Positions 1-12,290 of a DNA stretch of 64,000 bases are shown one piece after another (positions within the stretch are counted from its first letter, which is position 1; each line of letters starts with the position of its first letter). The position numbers and the translations under genes are program-made. This DNA comes from Bryum argenteum (Eukaryota > Streptophyta > Bryopsida > Bryales > Bryaceae): positions 24,580,364 through 24,644,363 of the forward strand of contig CM073322.1 of NCBI GenBank assembly GCA_037043015.1. The letters run 5' to 3'. A model generated the notes under the pieces. That model had not been told where the DNA came from. It worked only from the letters and a program-made list of their open reading frames with translations, and searched no databases.

Positions 1-628
1 ACTTATTCCATTAGCAGCAAAACGCGATGAACATTTGTAGGAAACCCAGATATTTTATTATTGCTCCCTACACTTTATAAATCTTCTGATTCGGAGTTCT
101 AATCTCGAGAGTCAAATGATGTTTATTCTTTAATAGTTATTACCTATTACCTTTAATAGTTGTTTTAGATTGTTTTAGATGTGTACGGTTGGTTGTGTAT
201 TTGAATTCTGTAACATATCAGAACAAGACTTCTGAAGGGAAATGTCCTGAGCTATGTTTAGCCTACTAGAAGTAATACCTGTTAAAGTATCGTAGATGGT
301 AATAATGGTATATTGTTTGAATCTCAACCATAAAGTATTATGTTGGATTTTTTGTAGGACATGTGTATCAAATTGTGATTGGTGAGGCCTTGTATATTCT
401 GAGATCACGAAGTATTTGTATTGGAAAAATATCACAAAATTTCACCACCTCTCATTATTAGGATGAAAAAGGTGGACTGCGAAAAGTTACCAATATAAGT
501 TTTTGAATTTCAGGAGGACTAATTTTTGAAAAGATTTCAAAATCTCGAATTTTAACAATTTCCAAAAGAGAAAGATGTGGAAGCACAAAACATTTGTATC
601 ATGTTGTGGTAAAATTTGAAGTCTACCC

Positions 629-950
629 TCAAAGAGTCGGTAAAAGCTTGAACTTGGAATTTTTTGAAAGTTTGAGTAATAGTATTAACATAGTTGTGTT
701 CTTAAAAAAATAAGAAAGTAAATAAAAAATTAAAATGAAATGAACACTAAATTTACTTTTAGATACCCTATTTGGGCTTGAAGATAGAAATTTTCCATTT
801 AAACATCTAGAATTGGAATGTGACTTTTCAAGATTTTCCACATACATCTTGTATGTATTACCACACCCACACCAAATTTTAGCCCAATTTATTGACTTTA
901 GATCCTCCATCTAGGCTTCTTAGACCTTTAGGGATTTAATTTCAACATCT
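629..950 (-). repeat. Diverged dispersed repeat, copy 1
   Basis: Read on the minus strand, this segment shares short similar blocks with the plus strand at about 6520-6680. Both have a tract around TTGGTGTG(A/G)GTGT and, ~100 bases later, TCAAGCCCAAATA(A/G)GGTAT followed by a T-rich run. This looks like an old dispersed repeat. The similarity was judged by eye and no ends were defined. Confidence 0.35.
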
Positions 951-1090
951 AGAGCATTTTGAAGTAGAATCTTGTTGGAACTTCCCAAAGGTCTTTCAAA
1001 CTCACAATCTATGCTTTTTCAAAGGTGAAGTGTGCCTTTGGAAATCAAGATATTTCCGAAATCACAATATTCATTGTTGACCACTCGTTT

Positions 1091-1312
1091 GGCATCCCAC
1101 TATTATTATGATAATTAAGATCATGATAGTACATAGAAAATTTGAGGAGAGAATCAAACCTTAATATTTTAGCCTTTACCTCTTAGAGTTTGCCCTTCTC
1201 ACCCTTCGTTAAACGAACCTTCACATTCTCATTATCATGATATGTACAATTCACAATAACGCGTGAAAATAGAGGTTCTCCAATAATTATGGTATTTTAT
1301 TATTGGGATGCC
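1091..1312. mobile_element. Possible small MITE with GGCATCCCA ends
   Basis: The left end reads GGCATCCCACTATTATTATG. The reverse complement of the right end reads GGCATCCCAATAATAAAATA. This gives an imperfect terminal inverted repeat of about 16 bp around 220 bp of AT-rich DNA without coding potential. No convincing target duplication is visible, so the assignment is tentative. Confidence 0.4.
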
Positions 1313-2635
1313 ATATGCAACCTAATTCTTGATGATGCCATTACCACAATCGTGCTGGCCCAAACTCCTGATTTGATAAGGATAGCTTGATTAATTTCTC
1401 ATCTGATTATTTAACACCAAATGATCAGTTCATGATTATTAGGTCACTTCTAAAAACTCAATTCTAAGCTCTTATTTATGGTCAATAATGCTATGAGATT
1501 AGTCTCATATTAAGTGTCTCTAACTTGATACAAATCATGTAAATTTATATTAGATGAAAATCTAAAGTCTAAATATGTATATAATGTCTCAAAGGGTGTA
1601 TTTCTAACCCGTAACCCAACTCCTTTAATTTATAATCTATCTTCTTCCAAGGTGATCAATTTTCAAGACTTCTAATAATTGCAAGATCCATCAATGTTTG
1701 TCTGTATCGCTTACTAAATACCTACCCGGTATATCAACCATTTATAGTTATTGTCATAGACTAACAAAACTTGCATGTTGTTGTCTATTTTGTGCTACAA
1801 GGGGTTTATCAAAGGGCCATTTGTAGTGTTTGATGTACAAGTCTGTACCAAATTATATGCTTTTAAATCTGCTCCCCTATCATAGTATATATATTTGGTG
1901 GCTAAAAAGCGAGGCTACCATTAAGATATCATGGCCCCCGATACATTAATTGTTCACAAGTTGACTAATAGGGTTGGAGCATGATGGTGGTAACTACACC
2001 AATTGTCATTCAACACTAAATATAATTTTTAGTGTAGTGTCAATGCCCTTTAACTCTCAATTGATGTTGCATTTGAGACAGTATTGAATAAATTGTAACT
2101 GGTTCTAATATTTTCTACAGTGGAAACAAGCATGACTGGCTTGCCATAGTTGGGCGAAGAATGGTGGTATTATTGCACACAATTCTTAGAATTGATCATT
2201 TTGGCGAAATAAAAGACAACTTTATCAGAAGTCCAGCAGACGAATTCTGAATGCAGACAAAGACTGCCGGAAGCTGCCGAGAATAGGCTTGGGCTCCAAA
2301 TCCCACTTTGTGCCTGCCGGACCGTAGCGGACGGCCCGGATCTGCTCCCAGACAAAACGCGCGTTCATCGGAGCCGTCCAAATGGGTAGCCGGTGGTCAG
2401 CCGGTCATCCGGTCGGACAATCACGGGTGAAGCCTGGTCAGTCCTTTCTTCCTGTCTGCACTGGAAGACGAACCAGAGACCCCTGGAAGGTGCTGGAAGG
2501 CTTAGTTAGGGTTCAGCATCACACTTGCATCTCGCCAACCGAGCTTTCTTCCTATTGTCCCTCTCATCAATCGACCATCTTCTCTTCCCGCTCTTCACCA
2601 CTTTTTCTGCATTTGGGTTGGAACATTTAGCAACC

Positions 2636-5253
2636 ATGTTCGGGCGTATGCCATCGAAGAAGAGCGACAACTCTAAGTATTATGACGTTCTCGGCGTCTC
2701 GAAAAACGCTTCCCAGGATGAGCTTAAGAAGGCATACAGGAAGGCGGCAATCAAGAACCATCCCGACAAGGGTGGCGATCCGGAGAAGGTAGGGTGTTGG
2801 AAGAATTTGCCGGATTTAGGGCGGGTTGTCTTACTTGGATTGTTGTGTCGGAGCATGTGTGTGACAGAGCGTTGGTGTGTGCAGTTTAAGGAGCTTGCGC
2901 AGGCTTACGAAGTGTTGAGCGATCCGGAGAAGCGGGAGATTTACGACCAATATGGAGAAGACGCGCTTAAAGAAGGGATGGGTGGAGGAGGGGCTTCACA
3001 CAATCCGTTCGACATCTTTGAGTCGTTCTTCGGCGGTGGCAGCAGTTCGTTTGGGGGTGTGTGTTGAGTTGTGGATGTGGCAATCGCCGTTTTAGGTTAG
3101 TCTCTGGAGGGGAAATTTTTTCTGACTGTTACTTTTCTTATGTCTGTTGTAGGAGGCAGCAGCGGCAGGGGTGGCAGGCGACAGAGACGAGGAGAGGATG
3201 TTGTACACCCCCTCAAAGTTTCATTGGATGAGCTTTACAACGGAACGTCGAAGAAACTGTCTCTGTCGAGAAATGTTATTTGCTCGAAATGCAAAGGGTA
3301 AAGCTCCGAGACTTTCATTTGCCGCTCCTGCACTTCTGACTGTCCTTTATTTTTCAGATTCAAATTTTAGAGAAATTGGACGCACTAGATTGTACGTTTG
3401 TGTGTAATTTAGCATATGCTTGGTCATTTGTAATTCGTCCACGGGCGGAGGCAAATTACGGCGTGAGTTGCATGATTACGCATGCGAATGGAATTATAAT
3501 CTTTGGATTGGAACCCAAGATCCTTTCGAAGTGCGAACACAACTGGTCGAGTTAAATCGAAATAGATAAAGTTGTCACTTGACAGGCTTTCCGACTGGGT
3601 TGATTGTTTCTCCTCCTGGAGATTCTTTTTGTGGGAGTGCCTTCACATGTGACAGTTCTCTTCGTTTAGCTTGATCGGAAGTTCTGTGAGATATCTGCGA
3701 AGATGAGGAATTTTTTTTTGGTTGCGACAGGAGTTACGTAGGGGGTGGTAACGTAGGGAATTGTCATGTAGGAACTGTCGATCGCGCAGGATCTTCGAAT
3801 GCAATTCTCTACGAAACCCCGTTGCACACTGAGACAGTTTGAGTTTGTTTTGTTCGCACATGCTGCTCGGACACATTGAAAGTCCCTCGGGAAGATGTTG
3901 CTATGTCTGTTGGTCAGATTAGCTATTGGCTCGAGAATCAACTGAGTGTACGGCGATTTTATGGTGGAAAGCTCATGCCTGAATTGTCCAGGTATGTTGT
4001 GCAGAGGGTTTCCTTCTGAAGAGTGTGTGCACTGGATTATGCAGGAAAGGATCGAAGAGTGGCGCATCTAGTCGGTGCGCAGGGTGTCAAGGTTCAGGAA
4101 TGAAGGTTTCGATCCGGCAGCTGGGCCCAAACATGATTCAGCAGATGCAACATGTGTGCTCTGACTGCAGAGGCTTAGGTACTTGAACTTCAACTCAATT
4201 GCCGTCTGCACTTCCTGGTCCTTCAGTTGGTGAGCTCAAAGTCCGGTTGCATGCTTGTGAACTTAACAAGTGATTATCTGCGTGCAGGCGAGACCATCAG
4301 CGAGAAGGACAAGTGTGGGCAGTGCAAGGGGCAGAAGGTGGTGCAGGACAAGAAATTGTTGGAAGTTCATGTTGAGAAAGGCATGATGCATGGGCAGAAG
4401 ATCACGTTCCAAGGCGAGGCTGATGAGGCGGTACGTACTTGGCTATGTTTCTTAAGGGCCTGCGTTTTCTAGCAAAAGATGCCCTGAGCTTGAATGGGAA
4501 GCAGAAGATGCTGATATCGGCCGTTGTGTGCGTTGTATGCAGCCTGATACGCAGACGGGAGACATTGTATTCGTGTTGCAATTGAAGGAGCACCCGATGT
4601 TCAAGAGGAAAGGGGACGATTTGATCGTGGAGCACAGCCTGAGCTTGACAGAAGCGTTGTGTGGATTTAAGTTTATTCTCACGCACTTGGATGGAAGGCA
4701 ATTGTTGATCAAGTCCAACCCCGGGGAAATTGTGAAGCCAGGTACTGCTCATCGAAATTGCCCATCCTTTGATATGTTGTCAGGAGTACTTATAGAAGGT
4801 GCTTAACTTTTCTGAGCAGGCCTGTCCTAAAGATTTGGCTCGAATTGAGTAAGGTCTTAGAGATAAAGGACGAGGTATAAGCATCAATTGGATGGCATCG
4901 ATATGCTGACCACTTGATTTTTGCGAGCAGGTCAATTCAAGGCTATCAATGACGAGGGAATGCCGCACTATCAGAGGCCTTTCATGAAAGGTAGGCTGTA
5001 CATGCATTTTGCAGTCGAGTTCCCCGAGTCAGGTTCAATGACACCGGAGCAGTGCAAGATCCTGGAGAGTACTCTACCTCCCAGACAAACGAGCCAGTTG
5101 ACGGAGATGGAGTTGGACGAATGCGAGGAAACAACAATGATAGATGTCAACATTGAGGATGAGATGAGGAGGAAGCAACAGCAACAGCAGGAGGCTTACG
5201 ATGAGGACGACGAAGATTCTTCTGGACCTCGCATTCAGTGCGCTCAGCAATAG
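2636..5253 (+). CDS. DnaJ/HSP40 type-A co-chaperone, farnesylated class (ANJ1-like)
   Basis: This is a co-chaperone that stimulates HSP70 ATPase activity and delivers unfolded clients in the cytosol. My spliced model is join(2636..2788, 2885..3056, 3153..3297, 4045..4178, 4288..4430, 4543..4741, 4931..5253), 422 aa, with all junctions GT-AG and in phase. Domains in order: a J domain with HPD at residues 42-44, a Gly/Phe linker ([13 protein letters not shown]), and a zinc domain with four CxxCxGxG-type repeats ([32 protein letters not shown]). The C-terminal client-binding region then ends in an acidic tail. The last four residues are CAQQ, a farnesylation box known from plant ANJ1-class DnaJs, which implies partial membrane association. 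The start was chosen at the first ATG giving [20 protein letters not shown]; an open frame continues upstream without homology. Length is normal for the family. Confidence 0.95.
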
Positions 5254-5829
5254 ACACATGACATCTTGCAATGGTTTTGAAAGTTGGGATGGCCTTTTCT
5301 TTTCTGATTTTATACTGACGACATTAAGTCATGCCTGCTGCCGGTTGGTTTTTGAGGTGAAGTGACCGGCGTGATTGCCGACATTCCTTGAGTATCACCA
5401 TCGGATCTCCACTTCGATGGTGTACTTTGTAGATTCGGAGTAGTGCGATGGTCGTTATGATTTCGACGATATCTGTGGGAACTCACAGAATTCATACTTT
5501 GTGGAGTGAACTATATAGAAATTCTTGTAAGAATTCTACTAATCAGCATTTTCATTTGTTGAGTACTTCTGTTGATTGTAAAGGATTCGATTCCAATGTT
5601 GGTGTAGTAGTCTATCCTCCGGTGTATGTGCAATTCACGTATTAAGCACTTTTAGGGGCTGTTCATATCGAAATACACATGTATTCATTTGGAAATATCC
5701 AGGTAGTTCTCACTCTTACATCATGAAGTTGTTTTTCAAACCAGGACACCAGAACCTGTTCTGGTTTGCAGGCTCTTGAAACCTGGTTTGATTGTTTGTG
5801 CCATGAAGTTGATATAGTAAAAGTGCCCA

Positions 5830-6000
5830 GAAATGGCTCAGTTTTCAGCACAGGAAATCTATTTGGATGTCTAGAAATGGCTCAATTTTCAGCACAGGAA
5901 ATGGCTCAATTTTCAGCACAGGAAATGGCTCAATTTTCAGCACTTATTTGGATGTGAACAGGAAATGGCTCAATTTCCAGCACTTATTTGGATGTGAACA
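5830..6000 (+). repeat. Minisatellite, ~24-bp units
   Basis: The block GAAATGGCTCAATTTTCAGC recurs about five times. Three copies are directly adjacent (period ~24 bp) and the outer copies are separated by a second recurring block, TTATTTGGATGTGAACA. It lies about 600 bp downstream of the DnaJ stop codon and has no evident function. Confidence 0.85.
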
Positions 6001-6820
6001 GTGGAAGCAATTTCTGTGCATGTGGTAGATTAGTAGATGGTAGATTAGTAGATAGCAAGTGGAATCATCATTTTTGGACTCTACTTCTCTGAGTTATGAA
6101 ATTTTGAAGTTGAAAATATAGTGTGCCCCAAAGTGACCTCAAAATATTGCTGTGAGTACATTGAGTACATTGTAGCTTTGTATGACAAAGCTATTATGTA
6201 CCTCTAAGTGAAGATTACTAGAGCTCCATTATGGAACCTTCTCCATTTTAGCCCACTCTACTATACATGTATGGGGAAATTCTTGAGTGAGTTGGTTCCT
6301 AAATGCAGTTTACAAATCTCTACAATCCTCTGTGTGTATGATGGTCATTACGACAACTAACGAGCTTCAAGAAGTGGCATCCCATGAACAACCCCTCTAA
6401 GTCACCCCTTGAATTGTTTTCTAAACGATCAATGAGGGTGAGGAACACTTGTGATTACTTTGTTGGTTCCCAACTTTTGTAGTAAAAAAGGTGTCGGTAT
6501 CTCAAAACTCGACACTTTCCCATTTACAAATATGATTTGGTGTGAGTGTAGAAGGTGTATGTTGCACAAATTACAGAGTCAGAGTCCAAGTTTTGAAATT
6601 TTAAATCTAAATATTATTTCTCAAGCCCAAATAAGGTATTTTTATTTTATTTTATTTAGTACGTTCATGACTTTATTTTGGAGTTCATATTTAAAATTAT
6701 ACCAAGTTTTAGAAACACTTAAGTTGAAATTTTACCAATTCTACAAGGAGAACCTTCAAAATTTACAAGGGCAAGCTTTAATTGTTTCTATGATTCTATG
6801 TTTTTTTCTTTCAAAAATTT

Positions 6821-6853
<33 letters not shown>

Positions 6854-7580
6854 TCTTTTTCATTTTTTAAATTTTTTTCTTATCTAAAAAGATCATAGAG
6901 TTTATTTTTTACCGCTCACTATACACTAAACCAAAACATTTGAACCATTCAATTTTTACCTTCTTGTGGTTTTCGTACCTTCTTCTCAAACATAATTTGT
7001 ACGACGGTCAATTTTTTTTTACTATACCTCAGTTCGCACAAGGTGGTAGAAAATTGCAATATTTTGGTTGCAAAGGTAAAAAGAACACTTAGACCTTTAA
7101 AAGTTAACCTCAACTTTTAGAGTCTTCATCTATTTTGCACCCCTTATCCAACTCTCAACCCAAAAATTGGATGCTATTTTGGATTGACTCATATGGTGAT
7201 TTTTTTACAATACCACAGCTTCTTTGTTGTAAGCACTGATGGCGCTTTCAATCATTTATGCTATGAGCAGAAAGATTATTGTAATGGTATGTCCATGACT
7301 TTCTTTGAAGAGGCTTGATTGGTCGACCTTTCAAGAGGTGATTTTTTGACCATATGTACAATCTCATATACATACATACATACATACATACGTACAAACA
7401 TACATACAATTTTATCATAAATCTCGAAAACGGCTTCTCTCTGAATCACCTAAGTTTCAAACAATATAATTCTGTTCCTTCCTCTTCGTCCTTACCTTCT
7501 GATGGCCGCAACAATCGATCTCGGGCTTGTAAGTCTTCTCTTCGCAAGCCTTCCTTCCACAGTTGGTCGCGTTCTACCTC
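6001..7580. other. AT-rich intergenic DNA with homopolymer and tetranucleotide runs
   Basis: No gene is recognisable. The stretch holds a second copy of the diverged dispersed repeat (about 6520-6680), a run of 28 T at 6825-6852, and a (CATA)n microsatellite at about 7368-7410. Open frames here are low-complexity. Confidence 0.55.
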
Positions 7581-7588
7581 GCTTTCTA

Positions 7589-9015
7589 ATTGGGGCTTGT
7601 CCATGGAAATAAGGAAGGTGGTGTTGGTAGGGGTGCACTAGAGAAATACCTGACAATCGATGCAAGTACTAGCTCAACACCTATAATCGAGCTAGCAATG
7701 AAAGAAGTTCTTGAGAGATTTTGGAGGTTGAGTACGTACTTGCTGTGCCGTGCTCCTCCGCTGCGAGTCATACGCAAGCATATGCTGAATAAGATCCAAG
7801 CAATCCTCAGTCGCATTAAGGAGCACTTTGCTCAAGTATTAAAGAGGACGATACTCCATCATTCTCCTCACATTCTGACTGTGATTGCGATTTTCTTGGA
7901 ACTAGGAATCTCTTATATATTTGTTGGAGTTGACTGGCCTCTTTGATACCACGTAGAATCACGCATGTCGAACCATGCTCCGCATACAAATTTGAACTTG
8001 ACATCGATAATTCAAAACTGTAATCCACTGTGAAAAATACAAAACTGTAACTTATCGTGAAGAATGAATGACGGAGAAGGAGTTTGGCATAGATGCATAC
8101 AACATCCCAGATGTCAACCAATGGTCCGTACAATCTGAAACCCCTCAGCAGCTCGGGTGCACGATAACTGGGTGCAAATACCTAATTTTCAAAAGCCATC
8201 AACAGTGGAAGGGGTGAGCTAAACTCATCATGGACTTTGAATTCACATGGACTTTCCAAGTAATGACTCGGCTTATACTTGTTGAGGTGAAGTCGTTAAT
8301 ATCCTCAGAGAAGCAAGAAAGTCCAAAATCCGCTAGCTTGAGTTGTCCATCACGTTTCAACAATAGATTGTCAAGTCTCAGATCCTTGCAACATTCAAGC
8401 AAGTGATCAGTACATGAGTCAATTGATCAACAAGATGCTGTATTGAGGATCGAAGTATCTATGAAGAATGGAGCTGTGGTGCAAATATGCAAGTCGCTGC
8501 TGAAACGTCTGCATGTAGAACTTGCAGTCAAGTGGAGAAAGACTAATGCTTCGGTCTCAGATGAATTTAAGTAAATCGGTATCCATCAGCTCGAAAACAA
8601 TTCTGCATGTAGGACTTGCAGTCAAGTGGGGAAAGACTAATGCTTTGGTCTTGGATGACTTTAAGTAAATCGGTATCCATCAGCTCAAAAACGTGAGGAG
8701 CTCAATGATATTCGAGTGATCCAACATAGATAGGATTTGAATTTCTGTCACATTCTAGGCTCGAATGATCTTGTCTAAGTTCATGCTATGCTCTTAAGAA
8801 TTCAACTTCTTAACGACCACTAATCTCCGATCTTGCACAAAAAAATTCCATACACTGAGCTACTACAAGTGCTGAGAAATGCGTAATAAGTCGGAATGAA
8901 TGAGCAGAGTCGAAGATGTTACCGAAGATGTTACCACTTGGTCGATATCCTTGTTAATGGCGCCGTATATGCCGGTGCCTAGGCAACGACCCCGGACATA
9001 TCTGTATCCTCCTGC
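7589..9015 (-). pseudogene. CDK7/CDKD-like (CDK-activating kinase) pseudogene
   Basis: Read on the minus strand, pieces of a cyclin-dependent kinase appear in correct order but in different frames with stops. There is a glycine loop (GRCLGTGIYGAI) near 8960-8990 and VKKLN with a CDK7-like segment TEIQILSMLDHSNIIELL near 8690-8830. A DTDLLKVIQD block follows, then a catalytic-loop and activation-segment stretch (KDLRLDNLLL, DGQLKLADFGLS) at 8310-8400. Next come APELL and [20 protein letters not shown] near 8060-8160. The tail YFSSAPLPTPP at about 7610-7650 is characteristic of plant CDKD kinases. The HRD motif is altered to CKD, in-frame stops interrupt the N-lobe, and a 94-bp segment is duplicated (8509-8692). 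No continuous spliceable frame was found. It is most likely a decayed duplicate of a CDKD gene. Confidence 0.75.
8509..8692. repeat. Tandem duplication inside the kinase pseudogene
   Basis: Two ~90-bp copies (8509-8598 and 8603-8692, offset 94 bp) both run from CTGCATGTAG(A/G)ACTTGCAGTC to CATCAGCTC(G/A)AAAAC with a handful of differences. On the minus strand each encodes the same D-T-D-L kinase block, so the duplication breaks the kinase frame. Confidence 0.9.
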
Positions 9016-9092
9016 TGGAGCTTACAGTGCCATGTCTATATTGTAAAAGTAAGAGCGATGAAGATACAAGCTCGCTCAAAGAGGTGAAAGGC

Positions 9093-9110
9093 AGAGAGAG
9101 AGAGAGAGAG
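9093..9110. repeat. (AG)9 microsatellite
   Basis: There are nine consecutive AG dinucleotides just upstream, in minus-strand terms, of the kinase pseudogene's N-terminal coding block. Confidence 0.9.
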
Positions 9111-9640
9111 GCCGTACGAGAAGAAGTGATGAAAGAAATGAGAGACTATGCTTTTATGGCCTCTTCAAGGAATACACTTGCACGTCTGGGGAGTCGGTAA
9201 GTATGCTTTTCTTCTCTATCTATACATCTTTGGTTGGTAGGGAAGCCACCTCAAGTTTACTTTTGTATGTTAAAAAGTAAAAGAAAATAGGTATACCACC
9301 GTTTACATTTATCGCTTCATCCCGTGTGGTATAAACTCCACTCATCAAAGTGAACCACCATTCTCCAATCTTTGAATTGAGCATCAATCCGAGCCTTCAC
9401 CCATTTCGGATTTTTCTTTATAGTAGACTAGCATACATACTACATATTAATTGTATATAGTCGTTTGTATTTTGAAACCATATGTTTCACGAAATGAAAG
9501 CATTGATTTTGAACCTATTAAGGTTAGAGTCTAATTCTGTTATACTAATTTTAGGCTAATGTAAGACCCTTTTATTCAACATGTCTCGTTTACGGAGCTG
9601 TCACGTTTACGGAGGTGTCAGATTTTGGCATACCTTACTA

Positions 9641-9943
9641 AGGTAGACCATGCTAAATCCGTGCATTTAAGGACTACACTACAATTGGAAAGTTGGAATA
9701 TGTGAATTAATATTTTTCAATTATAAATACGATAAAATGAAGAAGTTTCCATATTTTCTGATATTTTTAAAGCCCTTATAAAAATAAATAAAATATTTAG
9801 AAGTGACATGTGCCACATTACCTAAGACCGTTCACATGCTCCATGTGCACACAAGGCACATTCTTGTACATGAATCCTAGAAAGTAGGCAAGAATCTAGA
9901 GTGGGTGGTTTAAGAAGATGCACGGATTTAGCATTGTCTACCT
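9641..9943 (-). mobile_element. MITE, AGGTAGAC family, copy 1
   Basis: Terminal inverted repeats read AGGTAGACCATGCTAAATCC (left) and AGGTAGACAATGCTAAATCC (right, reverse complement), continuing through CGTGCAT. The element is flanked by TA on both sides (9639-9640 and 9944-9945), so the target duplication is probably TA. The interior has no coding frame and matches the copy at 46372-46673 along its full length in opposite orientation. TA targets suggest a Tc1/mariner-type transposase acting in trans (inference). Confidence 0.85.
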
Positions 9944-10458
9944 TAGTTCCACTGTAAAATTGGATCTTGGCATAGTTAACAAGTTCAACTACAAAATTGG
10001 ACTATGGCATGGTTTGCATCATTCTAAATTGAAAGCTCTATCTCATGGCCATGATTCTCTTTCATATCTTACAAAATTCAAGGTGCCTCTTAATTTTGCA
10101 AACTAGACTCAATAAAAGATTCAACTCAACAAATTTCGTGAAAATATGCCATATTTAACTTCATTTGTTTTTGATTTGGCACAAAAGTCGATGTGAAAGA
10201 TTTATTGCTTACGATGCCAAAGACCGAGAATGACCCAAGTAATCACGTGCAATAACCGATTGTTTGAACGATGCTAGGAGACAAAATCAACATAGTGTTG
10301 ATCGTACCATAGCAGAAGCAATTCCTACATGAAGCCAATCAAGAGTTCATCTTTGAGTGCCGAGCCCATGGAACACATGTCCGTGGATTAAGCCAAGCCG
10401 AGAAAGACTATTGTATGAAGCATGATGTTTGTTGTTATTGCGGAGACGAGGAGATTCA

Positions 10459-10683
10459 CCCTTAAAAGTCCCTTGGGGATAGTATGTACGCTGTCGTATA
10501 ATTAGGATTGGCTACCAACAAGAAACTCTAAACTGGAATTGTAATAGCTCACTAGAACCGCATTAATTCAAATGCCAACTTCTTCTTTGAACTCAAACCC
10601 ATTAAAGGTGTGCATTCACTCCAAATACAACCAAAATACACCGTATTCTACTGGTCGCCACGGCACGCTCAGACCTTTAGGGG
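10459..10683. mobile_element. Possible TTAA-class MITE with one degraded flank
   Basis: The left end CCCTTAAAAGTCCCTTGGGG resembles the ends of the TTAA-flanked elements at 26 kb. The right end, reverse complemented, reads CCCCTAAAGGTCTGAGC. TTAA follows on the right (10684-10687), but the left flank is TTCA, one mismatch. The element is non-coding and about 225 bp. Assignment rests on end similarity only. Confidence 0.45.
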
Positions 10684-10687
10684 TTAA

Positions 10688-11849
10688 GGAGAAACATTTT
10701 GCACGAGACTGCTCATGTTTACTAAAAAACTAAATACACAAGGTACGTGTTGTTTTCAAGAAAGAATTGATGTAGAGAAATCGGAAAATGCGGATGTTCA
10801 GCTACAGTAGGGGTCCTGCGGTTGGGCACCTCTACATCTCTGCCTAACTAAGGTCTCATCATATCTTTACTACAACAAAAAATAAGTTAAAGTAGTTTTT
10901 AAATTTTTTTAAATTTTGTATTTTTTTTAAAAAATTCCCTCAAATCTCATAAAGATATTGATAATAAGATTATGTTCAAGCTCTTATGGATAGTGGAGCT
11001 ACTTTGTTTTTTATCAATATAGATTTTGCTAAGTTGCATACTTTGAATTTTATAAAGAAAACATTTTTAATACTAGTAGAGGTTATAGACGGATGTCCAC
11101 TAGTTTCACAATAAGTACCACATGCGTCAAAACCTCTAAAGGTGGTATTGGAAGATCTTGTATCACACGTTGTTTTTAATATTATACGTTCTCTACCAAC
11201 TTGAGCAATTCTAGGCTATTCTTGGTATCATGATTGATCCTACAAAATCAAAATATCAAGAAATGAATCAATCACTTAAGAATGAAGCAAAATCATTCTT
11301 AAGTGCTACAAAGGACGATGATAGGATATTTATTTATTTATGCTATTCTAACACCTACTATTTTTGAAGATATTACTCAAGAAATTTTAACTTCATATTC
11401 AAATTTTAGTAATGTTTAATAAAAACTGTTATCCATTGTCATTAATACAAGAAGCCAAGATATTTACGAAAATTTATTTGAGAGGAGCTGTTAATCTTGT
11501 CCAAAGCAAGGAAGAAGAGGAATAGAAAACAACTTTCAACAAAGTGTACGAAAATCTTGAATAGAATATCATGCCTTTTGGTCTTACCAATGATCCTCCA
11601 TTTTTCCAACACATGATGAACGATAGTTTTCATGAACCTCTTGATACTTTTTTCGTCAAATACTTACATGACGTATAAAATATCAGCAAAAGAATATCTT
11701 GTCTCAAAGAGTAAAATTGCAAGGGTAAAAACTGTCAAAACAATCACAAAGAAAAAAGAGTCTAAAACTTCACCCCTTGCACTCAAATCCATGCGGTAGC
11801 TTCATAAACACTTTGCTTGAAACAAACTGTCTCTACTAGAACTAGTTAC
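10688..11849. other. AT-rich intergenic DNA, no gene recognised
   Basis: There is no convincing open frame. Fragments such as a short LAxYLHDV-like reading near 11.6 kb (reverse-transcriptase-like in flavour) are too broken by stops to call. I see no defined repeat ends. Confidence 0.45.
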
Positions 11850-12290
11850 TTACTGGAATTCATCCCAATGAATATTTCTGAAATGGAATGGTGGACAAAG
11901 GAGACATAGTTCTTAAAACTAATATATTCTTCACTGTAAAAGCATCATTGCAAATCCAATACCGATAATATTTGGATCAAAAATATATAACTATGAAGTT
12001 TGCTATGGTTCATCTTAAGATCATGAATGCACATAAAACATTTCTAAGAAACTAATCTTGATTTCACATAATAGGCTTTCAATTGTAAAACACGCCCAAT
12101 GTTTCAAAGCTCAAAAACAAAAGCTACCTTTACTAAAATGCATGCCTTTACTAAAATTCATTCATAATTCATTGTAGTTTGCAATTTTGTACTACACAAA
12201 CGAGACTTGATTTGGGACCCAACCCAAGTGATTTCATCCAAATCGGACTTTCGACAAAGTAGTTATGGCTCTTCAAAGTTGTTGCTTTCC
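11850..12290 (-). repeat. Dispersed non-coding repeat, copy 1 (relative of the element at 27931-28537)
   Basis: On the minus strand this segment shares with three other loci a block containing CACTTGGGTTGGGT, then ATGCATTTTAGTAA and a downstream TGTTTTACAATTG stretch. The other loci are near 14.1-15.07 kb (+), 27.93-28.54 kb (+) and 51.2-52.6 kb (-). It is truncated and has no clean ends. Confidence 0.6.

Larger units (their letters stand above)
1..2380. other. AT-rich geneless stretch
   Basis: I see no credible gene here. The reading frames are short, AT-rich and without recognisable domains. The stretch contains one possible MITE near 1.1-1.3 kb and a diverged dispersed repeat near 0.63-0.95 kb, listed separately. 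The last ~200 bases become GC-richer and lead into the DnaJ gene, so they probably hold its promoter or 5' leader. Confidence 0.6.

Noticed and set aside
6451-6870. 139-codon plus-strand frame
   Set aside because: AT-rich, ends in a T homopolymer encoding Phe runs, no domain. It overlaps a dispersed repeat.
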